Assembly: GCA_016721945.1 (NCBI GenBank) | Contig: JADKHC010000005.1 | Span: 124,001-188,000 of the forward strand | DNA: 64,000 bases | DNA from: Verrucomicrobiota bacterium | GTDB lineage: Bacteria; Verrucomicrobiota; Verrucomicrobiia; Opitutales; Opitutaceae | Direction: 5' to 3' | Part shown: positions 40,953-48,019 of the stretch, piece by piece | How the letters are laid out: every line of letters begins with the position of its first letter | Numbering within the stretch: the stretch's first letter is position 1 | Position numbers and translations under genes: made by a program | The notes under the pieces: model-generated | What the model was told of the DNA's origin: nothing | The model's input: only the letters and a program-made list of their open reading frames with translations | Database searches by the model: none

Positions 40953-42572
40953 CTAACGCGGGGTGGCCTCGATATAGCTGACGTCGGCGAAACGAACTTG
41001 GCCTTTGTCCACGGCGCGTTTGTCGAATACCTCGGGCGGAATGGTTTTCGGAGCAAGGTCGATACCCTTGCGTTTGGCTTCTTCCAGGACGGCGGGGAAG
41101 AGCCCCATCTCAAATTCGAAGGCGAGCACGTCAGCACGGCTGGCCCCGCGTTTGCGACATTCGGTGATAACTTCCTCGATGAAAAGACGACCAACCGGGA
41201 GATTGATCGGCCCGACAACGACGAGACGGCCGGAGTGCTGGCCGTGGAAAAAAGATTCGTTTTCGAGGGGCGCAGCACGATAGGCGCGGAGAATGAGTTC
41301 GCGAAATTCACGCTCCTTGCGAGCGAGGGCCTGCTCCTTCTTTTTGTCGGAGAGGTTGCCGCCGACATTGAGATAGGCCTGCCGCTCGTAGCGGCCGAGG
41401 TTGAGGACCTCGAAGGCGCGGAACGGTTTGCCAGCAGCCTTTAGTTCGCGCTGCACGCCAATGAGGCGCTTGCGCGTGGTGTGAATGCCAAACTTGCCAA
41501 GATCGGTAGCGATCCATTTACGCCCGAGCTTTTCGGCCACAGCGGCGGTCGTGCCAGAACCGCAGAAGAAATCTGCGACGAGGTCGCCTGGATTACTACC
41601 GGCTGAAACGATTCGTTCGAGTAAGGGTTCGGGTTTTTGTGTCGGGTAGTCTACCCGTTCATAAGCGTCTGTTGAGAGCATCCCAATATCCTGCCACCAG
41701 TCCTTTGTGTTTACCAAAGTGTAAGAACCAAATTCGTCTTCATAGTAAGTTTGCGCAGGATTTTTCCCAGACCACGGCTTCATGTAGGATTCTCTTTGGA
41801 CATTAAAAATCGAGGAATCTGTCTTTCCATAGCAGTGTATCGTATCGTGCTTTCTCGCAAACACTGTGCTGCCCGCACCGCCAGATTTGTAGCACCAGAC
41901 AACTTCGTTTCTGTGACGGGCACGCCCAAAAACTTCGTCCATTACTAATCGGATGAAAGAATTCACACGCCAATCACAATGTACGTATATGCTTCCCTCG
42001 TTGTTCATCAGATCACGCATCAACATGAGGCGTTCATATACCATCGCAATGAACGAATCTGCCCCGCGGCCCCACGTGTCGCGGTAGGCGATTTGCTCCA
42101 GGAGATTTGCCTCTTTGTGAAAGGTTTCGCCGCCGATCTCGATGTCCATCGAGAAGTCTGCGCCAACGTCGAACGGCGGATCGATGTAGATGAGCTTGAG
42201 GCCACCGGCGTCTTCGATCTGGCGGCGGAGTGCGCCGCTTTTCAGCGAGGAGAGGATGAGTTTGTTGTCCCCCCAGATGAGTTTGTTCGTCCAGCCCTTG
42301 AGCTGGCGGCCGGTGGTGTCGATGAGCAGATCTTCGGCGGTGGCTTCTTTGCGGGGCTCGTCGATGTGTTCGAGCGTTTGAAACGGAAGGATCGCGGTGC
42401 AGACGTCGCGGGTCTTGCCCGACCATGTCAGCTCGACTTCGCGTTTATCGGCGAAGAGAAGGAAACGATATTTCTCAGGCAGCGGTTTGCCGGCTTCGAT
42501 CAGTTTGATGAGGTCGCGTTTCTCGGTCTCAGAGAATTCGTAGCGGTCGGCAAAAGGAGGGCGGGAAGACAT
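40953..42572 (-). CDS. Type III-like adenine-specific DNA methyltransferase (Mod), truncated by TAG
   Basis: 539 residues up to the TAG; 713 codons if read through. Methyltransferase motif IV 'LKLIYIDPPFDVGADFSMDI' (DPPF) comes before motif I 'LVADFFCGSGTTAAVAEKLG' (FxGxG), the beta-class N6-adenine order. The target-recognition region lies between them ('VVWCYKSGGAGSTVFARKHD'). ATG 42572 is the start; it follows the Res stop by two bases, so the genes are coupled. It methylates adenine in the recognition site and protects DNA from Res. Both catalytic motifs lie upstream of the stop, so activity might survive, but the lost C-terminal domain is conserved. Confidence 0.88.
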   Translation of the reverse strand: MSSRPPFADRYEFSETEKRDLIKLIEAGKPLPEKYRFLLFADKREVELTWSGKTRDVCTAILPFQTLEHIDEPRKEATAEDLLIDTTGRQLKGWTNKLIWGDNKLILSSLKSGALRRQIEDAGGLKLIYIDPPFDVGADFSMDIEIGGETFHKEANLLEQIAYRDTWGRGADSFIAMVYERLMLMRDLMNNEGSIYVHCDWRVNSFIRLVMDEVFGRARHRNEVVWCYKSGGAGSTVFARKHDTIHCYGKTDSSIFNVQRESYMKPWSGKNPAQTYYEDEFGSYTLVNTKDWWQDIGMLSTDAYERVDYPTQKPEPLLERIVSAGSNPGDLVADFFCGSGTTAAVAEKLGRKWIATDLGKFGIHTTRKRLIGVQRELKAAGKPFRAFEVLNLGRYERQAYLNVGGNLSDKKKEQALARKEREFRELILRAYRAAPLENESFFHGQHSGRLVVVGPINLPVGRLFIEEVITECRKRGASRADVLAFEFEMGLFPAVLEEAKRKGIDLAPKTIPPEVFDKRAVDKGQVRFADVSYIEATPR

Positions 42573-42574
42573 GA

Positions 42575-44971
42575 TTAGGCTTGATAGGCGGTGAAGCTGG
42601 TGGAGAGCGCGGCGAAGGTGGCCGGCGCGTGTTTGGTGAAACCCTCCTCGTCCACGTAAACGAAACGGTAGATAGCACCTGTTTCGGCTACGCTGGCTGC
42701 GGTGGCGTCGGCGCACCACTGGCGGAGGCGGGCCATCTTTTGTGGGAGGTCGAGTTCCTCGCGGCCTTTGGTCTCGATGATCCACACGGTGCCGTCGGCG
42801 GTGCGCACGAGAAAGTCGGGCGTGTAGGTGGAGAGGTCGCCGTCGGCGCGCACGTAATCGAGGCGGAACCCCACGGCCAAATAGTTTTTGGCAAAGGCGA
42901 CGACGTCGGGCGCGGTTTCGAGGAATGCGGCGAAGGAAAGTTCGAGTCCGCCGGAACGTGCCTCGCCAACAATGCGGTTGAAGAGGGATTTTTTCGCCGC
43001 GAGGTAAGGCCGGTGCTCGGTGCGGAAAGGCCGGGTATCGCGCAGGCGCAGGTGGTCTTCGATGCGGACGGTGCCAGTCTCGGTGATCGTGAGGGCGTTG
43101 AGCGCGGTCTTGAACGCGTCGTAGAGCGTTTTGCCGACTTCGGGCTCAGAAAGATTGCGCAGGACAACGGGGTCTTCGAGATCGACGGTCGCGGTGAAGA
43201 GATGATCGCGGATGAAGTCGCGAACTCTTGGATACAGCTGATCGTAACCGCCTACGAGGCGGAGATCGTGGAGCAGCTGCCGGGCAAAGAATCCGACAAC
43301 GGAGCGGTAGTCGGCGGGACCAGTGCCATCGAGGAGCACGGTGTGATGCACCGCCGCATCGAGCATGGTCTTGAAAACGATCTCGCGCGTCTCCTCTGGC
43401 GTGAAAGATTTGAGCGGGAGTTTCTTGTTGCCCAGCGAGGCGGGATCGAGGGAGCCGATGTCTTTGAACTCGCGCTGAAACCGGCGACTGAGGCGCGGAA
43501 GGGAGATGTCGAGCGCGTCGATATTTTTGGCGGGGTTGGCCGTTTCGACTTCGACGATTAGCGAGTCCTGGCGGGTCGAACCACTGCCCATCGAAACGCG
43601 TTCAAAGGTGACGCCTTCACTCTGGATGGACTCGACGAAATCCATGAAGGCAGGCGTGCCCATGACGGAGACGGTCTCCTTCAGATCGGAACCGAAATAC
43701 ATGCGACGCAGTCCGCGACCGAGTGTCTGTTCGGGCAGGATGTTGGATTTGGCGGCGTAGGCGCGTAGGCCGACGATGGTGGTGACGTTGCGGACGTCCC
43801 AGCCCTCCTTGAGCATGAGGACTGAAACGATGGCCTTGAACGGTGATTTCCAGGAGTCGATCTCGTTGGACTGGCGGCGGAGCAGCTCTAGCTCCTCCTT
43901 GTTTTTGCCAGACGAGGCTTCGGAAATCTCGCCGTTGTTCTTGGTGTGAATGACGAGCACGCCGCCGGCGAGTTCGGGGCAGATCTTTTCCAGATAAGTG
44001 CCGACCTCGTCGCAGTTTTTGGTGTCGTCCACCATGACGAAGAGGACGGCTTTTTTGCCGAGTGGCTGATGTTCGGCACAGCTCTTTTTCCATTCCTCGA
44101 TGCCGAGGCGGAGGTAGTCGTCGTATTTCTCGGTGAAGATGGAGCTCTTCTTTTCGTGGAGCTTGGAGCGGCTGGCTTCGTCGGGGAGGACGGGGTGTTT
44201 GACGACGTTCTGATGGATGGCTTCGACGAGCGGATAATCGCAGACGGTCTGAACGAAGATGGAGCCGTTGTCGTGGCGCGGAGTGGCGGTGACGTCGATC
44301 TGGAGCGTGAGACGATGGTCGCGCTGGAGCATCCGGTGGTGGATGTCTTGGATGGATTGAAACCACGCCATGCGGCTGTCGTGAATGTGGTGGGCCTCGT
44401 CGTTGAAGACCGCAAGTTCCTCGATCTCGCGGACGATTTCACCGAGATCAACCTGGCTATCATTGGTCTTGCTGACGGGTTTTGGTCCGAAAGGATCGAG
44501 GAAATAGTTGCGCAGATCGTCGTCTTCCAGCGAAGGCGGCACGGCATCGCCGAGATAGACGCGGTGGATGTTGGTGAGAAAAAGATTTCCCGTTGGACGA
44601 AGGAGGCGAACGTCATCCTGTACGTGCAACGTGAGCTGGAAATCGTCGCGCCAGTTGCGGCCCGCGTGGCCGTTGTCGGGAAGGATTGGGTCGTTGAAGA
44701 AAATGCGGAGCCCGTCGAAATCGGCGCGCAGGCGATCGAGGACAATGATGTTGGGCGCAATGAGGAGGACGTTGCGCGCCAGCGGGGAATCAGGCTCGTA
44801 GAGCCGGTGGAAGAAACTCCACGCGATCAGGAGCGAGAGGACTTTGGTTTTGCCCGCGCCAGTCGCGAGTTTGAGCACATAGCGCGGCCAGTCTTCGTCG
44901 AACATGCCGGAAGAAACCGAGCCGGAGGCGTCGAAGCGGAGAAGGTCAAATTTGTCGCGAGCGCGGCGCAC
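42575..44971 (-). CDS. Type III-like restriction subunit (Res), helicase and nuclease part
   Basis: 798 residues as read. Superfamily 2 helicase motifs: Walker A 'VLKLATGAGKTKVLSLLIAW' (near residue 36), DEAH box 'LAVFNDEAHHIHDSRMAWFQ', 'LQIDVTATPRHDNG' (motif III), 'VLMLKEGWDVRNVTTIVGLR' and 'EQTLGRGLRRMYFG' (motifs V-VI). The C-terminus carries a PD-(D/E)xK nuclease: 'STYTPDFLVRTADGTVWIIE' then TKG. The true N-terminus is in another frame (next entry) because of a one-base deletion near 45000, so the ATG used here is internal. The intact protein would have about 905 residues. Confidence 0.88.
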   Translation of the reverse strand: MRRARDKFDLLRFDASGSVSSGMFDEDWPRYVLKLATGAGKTKVLSLLIAWSFFHRLYEPDSPLARNVLLIAPNIIVLDRLRADFDGLRIFFNDPILPDNGHAGRNWRDDFQLTLHVQDDVRLLRPTGNLFLTNIHRVYLGDAVPPSLEDDDLRNYFLDPFGPKPVSKTNDSQVDLGEIVREIEELAVFNDEAHHIHDSRMAWFQSIQDIHHRMLQRDHRLTLQIDVTATPRHDNGSIFVQTVCDYPLVEAIHQNVVKHPVLPDEASRSKLHEKKSSIFTEKYDDYLRLGIEEWKKSCAEHQPLGKKAVLFVMVDDTKNCDEVGTYLEKICPELAGGVLVIHTKNNGEISEASSGKNKEELELLRRQSNEIDSWKSPFKAIVSVLMLKEGWDVRNVTTIVGLRAYAAKSNILPEQTLGRGLRRMYFGSDLKETVSVMGTPAFMDFVESIQSEGVTFERVSMGSGSTRQDSLIVEVETANPAKNIDALDISLPRLSRRFQREFKDIGSLDPASLGNKKLPLKSFTPEETREIVFKTMLDAAVHHTVLLDGTGPADYRSVVGFFARQLLHDLRLVGGYDQLYPRVRDFIRDHLFTATVDLEDPVVLRNLSEPEVGKTLYDAFKTALNALTITETGTVRIEDHLRLRDTRPFRTEHRPYLAAKKSLFNRIVGEARSGGLELSFAAFLETAPDVVAFAKNYLAVGFRLDYVRADGDLSTYTPDFLVRTADGTVWIIETKGREELDLPQKMARLRQWCADATAASVAETGAIYRFVYVDEEGFTKHAPATFAALSTSFTAYQA

Positions 44972-45399
44972 CTCGTGGAGCCAGATGACGGTTTCGACCG
45001 CTCACGCTGCGCGAAATAGTAACGAAAAACGGTAAGCGTATGATCGGCACTTTCGAGCAAGTGCTCGGTCTCGAACCAATGCGTGAGCAACGCGCGGGAG
45101 GTGGGCGATGCGCCTACGTAGCCTGCCGCGTGCCACTCAAAAACCTCGCGACGAACATTCGCGACGAGCGGAGGTAGGAGCTTTTCGTAAGCGGTGGCGC
45201 GGAGTGTTTCGTCCGCAGGAAACCAACGTTGCTCAGGAACAAGCGGCGCGTAAGGCGACGCCGGAAAATCGGGGTAAAGGCCACGGGGCATGAACGCTCG
45301 CGCGACGTTCAGCCCCTGTGCGGGATGGCTTTTGCTCTTGTATGGGTTCTTTACCGAGGTGCCCGCGTCAAAAAACGCGAAAGGGACGTGTTTACTCAC
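44972..45399 (-). pseudogene. N-terminal part of Res, out of frame with the rest
   Basis: The frame reads 'SPYAPLVPEQRWFPADETLR', 'WHAAGYVGASPTSRALLTHW' and 'SADHTLTVFRYYFAQRE', then runs into nonsense. Adding one G at GAGCGG (44998-45003) gives REAVETVIWLHEVRRARDKF and joins the helicase frame exactly. The start is either GTG 45399, which lies inside a terminator-like hairpin, or ATG 45291 (MPRGLYPDF), which I prefer. The frame shown to continue to 44827 is meaningless past the indel. Confidence 0.8.
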
Positions 45400-45406
45400 G
45401 TCCCTT
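45371..45406 (-). terminator. Terminator-like hairpin upstream of Res
   Basis: AAGGGACGTG (45381-45390), TTTACT, CACGTCCCTT (45397-45406); on the minus strand TCGCG and six T follow. It would end transcripts coming from the ORF6N gene and argues for the Res start being downstream, at 45291. Confidence 0.6.
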
Positions 45407-45444
45407 CTCAGGCACCTTGGAGAGCCCGTACAAGAACGCTTTCA

Positions 45445-45467
45445 GCACGCCCCCAGTCGGGGCGTGC
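45445..45467. repeat. Hairpin between Res and the ORF6N gene
   Basis: GCACGCCCC (45445-45453) and GGGGCGTGC (45459-45467), loop CAGTC. Nine perfect base pairs, no T run in either direction. Confidence 0.55.
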
Positions 45468-45658
45468 ATCGAGCGCCGTCTTGTTCGGTCCGAAATTTCC
45501 AAGGTTTCGAGAAGGACAGCAGCCGAAGCTACGCGAAATTAATTGTTAGTATTGGTTACAGGGTCTGGGTTCGGAAATGGGTTATGGAAGGGAAAGAGAG
45601 GCTGCGGGCGGTAAGCCGTTGAAGAATGGCAGTTGAGCAAGGACTTCGTCGAGGCGTT

Positions 45659-46189
45659 TCAGCGATTGCCGGCGTGGAAGCCGATCTTGCGGCAATGGCG
45701 TGGTTCATCGGGTGTAGTGAGCTGGCGAATCGCGGCGATGACGGCGGCGAGTTGTTCGTCGTGCGCGCCCACCTTGGCATCAAGCTCGGCGAGCTTGGTC
45801 GCAATGGCCTTGTGGTTCACCACCAGTAGACGAAGCCGCACGAAGGCGCGGACCACGTGAACGCTCATCTCGGACGCCGCGTCGCTGGCGAGAATGTTGG
45901 CGGCCTGAATTGCTCCATGCTCGGTGAAGGCATAGGGGAGGCTTTTGGCAAAACGCAGGTTTTTGAGGTGGTCGCATTTTGCGACCACCTCTGCCTTCTC
46001 CTCTGGAGTCAGCTGAAACATGAAATCCTCAGGGAATTTCTTCGCATTGCGTTTCACCTGCTCATTCAAGCGCTTGGTCGCAACGCCGTAGAGCCGCGCA
46101 AGATCGGCATCGAGGATCACGCGAACACCTCGTAAAATAAGGATGCGAAATTGGATCGGTTCGAGGGGTATAATTTCGGATTGGGGCAT
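45659..46189 (-). CDS. Second ORF6N-domain DNA-binding protein
   Basis: 176 residues. ORF6N domain from about residue 14: 'ILILRGVRVILDADLARLYG', 'VKRNAKKFPEDFMFQLTPEE', 'FAKSLPYAFTEHGAIQAANI', then helices 'VHVVRAFVRLRLLVVNHKAI' and 'KLAELDAKVGAHDEQLAAVI'. It is homologous but not close to the copy in the sdh operon. Residues 67-75 (EVVAKCDHL) are encoded by a palindrome whose 17-base core is identical to one two bases upstream of the ATG. It lies at the edge of the restriction-modification island. Predicted role: DNA binding, possibly self-regulation. Confidence 0.88.
   Translation of the reverse strand: MPQSEIIPLEPIQFRILILRGVRVILDADLARLYGVATKRLNEQVKRNAKKFPEDFMFQLTPEEKAEVVAKCDHLKNLRFAKSLPYAFTEHGAIQAANILASDAASEMSVHVVRAFVRLRLLVVNHKAIATKLAELDAKVGAHDEQLAAVIAAIRQLTTPDEPRHCRKIGFHAGNR
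45965..45991. promoter_or_regulatory. Palindrome inside the second ORF6N gene
   Basis: GAGGTGGTCGCA and TGCGACCACCTC around TTT, a perfect 12-bp inverted repeat. The core GGTCGCATTTTGCGACC is identical to that of 46192-46218. It encodes EVVAKCDHL. Confidence 0.7.
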
Positions 46190-46191
46190 AT

Positions 46192-46218
46192 TTCAAGGTC
46201 GCATTTTGCGACCTTGAA
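46192..46218. promoter_or_regulatory. Palindrome immediately upstream of the second ORF6N gene
   Basis: TTCAAGGTCGCA and TGCGACCTTGAA around TTT, a perfect 12-bp inverted repeat ending two bases before the ATG (46189). A ligand here would cover the ribosome landing site. Candidate operator for self-control. Confidence 0.75.
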
Positions 46219-46299
46219 CTGGCTGGTTTTCGTCCCGGCGAAGACGGGAAATGCAACGAGGGAACGACCTCGGAGCAAGTCCAGAGACGGAACTGAACC

Positions 46300-46398
46300 G
46301 GCGCGTTAGGGACAACGCGCCCCGGATAAACTTCGACAAAAAGGCGCGCCGGGTTGGGGCGCACCTTGAAGTCGTTTTGCGGGGTGAGGGCACCCCGC
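46300..46398. repeat. REP-like hairpin pair between ORF6N and gltD
   Basis: Hairpin 1: GGCGCGTT, loop AGGGAC, AACGCGCC (46300-46321). Hairpin 2: GCGGGGT, loop GAGGGC, ACCCCGC (46379-46398). Hairpin 1 has the same eight-bp stem plus AGGGAC layout as 62029-62050 but a different stem sequence. The gap 46219-46411 holds nothing else. Confidence 0.7.
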
Positions 46399-46411
46399 CT
46401 ACATTTTTGAA

Positions 46412-47887
46412 TTACGGCAGGTCGGTTGAGCCCATCAGGAAACGGTCGGCTTCGCGGGCTGCCCCACGGCCTTCGTTGATCGCCCAGACCACGAGACTCT
46501 GGCCACGGCGGCAGTCGCCAGCGGCAAAGATGCCTTTGAGGTTGGTCGTGTACTTCTCGTGTTCGGCCTTGATGTTGGTTCGGGCGTCGCGTTCGAGCTT
46601 GAGCTCGTCCATGATGCCTTGCTCTGGTCCGACAAAGCCCATCGCGAGGAGAACGAGATCCGCGGGAATCGTCTTCTCGGTGCCGGGCAGCTCAACGGGG
46701 ACGAACTGACCCTTTTCGTTTTTGTCCCATTTGATTTGTACGGTCACGAGTTCTTTCACGGCACCTTCGGCATTGCCGATGAATTTCTTCACCGTGGTGA
46801 GGTACGTGCGAGGATCGGCGCCTTGCTTGGCGGCGGCTTCTTCCCGACCGTAATCGACCTTTGAGGGTCTTGGGCCATTCGGGCCAAGGGTTGTCAGTCG
46901 TGCGTTCCAACGGCGGCTTCGGGAGAATTTCGATCTGGATGACGCTTTGCAGCCCAACCGAATGGAAGAACCAACGCAGTCAGTGCCGGTGTCGCCACCG
47001 CCGATGACCACGACGCTTGTCCTTAGCAGTGATGACGGAGGAAGCAGGATTGCCTGCGAGCACGGCCTTGGTTGTCGCCGTGAGATACTCCATGGCGAAG
47101 TGCACGCCCTTCAGATTACGGCCTTCGATTGGGAGATCGCGGGGCTTGGTTGCACCTAGGCAGAGGATCGTTGCGTCGTATTCCTTGAGGAAGATCTGCG
47201 GTTCAACGTTGTCGCCGACGTTGGCGTTGTAGATGAACTTTACGCCTTCCTGTTCGAGGAGTTTCACGCGGCGCAGCACGACTTCTTTCTTGTCGAGCTT
47301 CATGTTCGGGATGCCGTACATGAGCAGTCCGCCAGCGCGATCAGCACGTTCGAAAACGGTGACGGTGTGGCCCGCTTGGTTGAGCTGAGCGGCGGCGGCA
47401 AGTCCGGATGGCCCGGAACCAATCACTGCCACCTTTTTCCGGTGCGGGTTTTGGCGTCTGAGGAGTAAACCCAGCCTTCGTCCCAACCCTTGTCGGTGAT
47501 CGCGCACTCAATAGTCTTGATGGCGACAGGCGGCTGATGATACCGAGCGTGCAGGAGCCTTCGCAGGGAGCGGGGCACACACGACCGGTGAACTCTGGGA
47601 AGTTGTTCGTCTTGTGCAGACGATCAAGGGCTTCGTGCCAGAGGCCACGAAAAACGAGGTCGTTCCACTCGGGGATAAGATTGACGGGGCAACCGCGGCC
47701 ATGCCGCTGATCAGTTTGCCGGTGTGGCAGAAGGGAATGCCGCAATCCATGCACCGCGCGCCCTGAGTGCGCAGTTTCTTTTCCTCCATGTGGTGGTGGA
47801 ACTCGTTCCAGTCGCGCACGCGTTCAAGCGGCGGACGGTCGACAGGTATTTCGCGCAGGTACTGATGAATCCAGTTGGTTTGCCCAT
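46412..47887 (-). pseudogene. gltD: Glutamate synthase small subunit, broken by about seven small indels as given
   Basis: Reading across frames gives a full-length GltD of about 490 residues: start MGKPTGFI at ATG 47887, cysteine clusters 'CMDCGIPFCHTGKLISG' and 'RVCPAPCEGSCTLGII', FAD fold 'KKVAVIGSGPSGLAAAAQLN', NADPH fold 'VVVIGGGDTGTDCVGSSIRL', and the end 'GIFAAGDCRRGQSLVVWAIN' to FLMGSTDLP. Frame changes are needed near 47865, 47700, 47527, 47435, 47015, 46945 and 46862, each explained by one or two bases, mostly in short runs (for example AAAAAA short by one). It supplies electrons from NADPH to GltB. Conserved residues are otherwise intact, so I suspect sequence errors. Confidence 0.85.
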
Positions 47888-47904
47888 TTTTCGGAAGAAG
47901 TTTT

Positions 47905-48008
47905 AACCGCTAACGAACGCTAATGGCCGCTAATTTCGGAAGAAATCGGGATTGTCGATCAGAAGCTTCGGTTTGGTTATTAGCGTATATTAGCGTGAAT
48001 TAGCGGTT
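47905..48008. repeat. Inverted repeat of CGCTAAT phrases between gltD and gltB
   Basis: 30-base arms at 47905-47934 and 47979-48008. Each arm holds three copies of CGCTAA(T/C) spaced 10-11 bases apart; the arms match at 24 of 30 positions as reverse complements. It fills the short gap between the two glutamate synthase genes. Confidence 0.7.
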
Positions 48009-48019
48009 CAAAACAGTTG

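Noticed and set aside
44827..44971. Continuation of the Res N-terminal frame after the indel as a separate small protein
   Set aside because: The residues after FAQRE are a shadow of the helicase frame (Ser/Thr/Pro/Arg-rich) without family character.
42581..45019. Two long open frames antisense to Res (326 and 357 residues)
   Set aside because: Low-complexity Gly/Val/Glu-rich shadows of a real helicase gene; no recognisable motif or start context.
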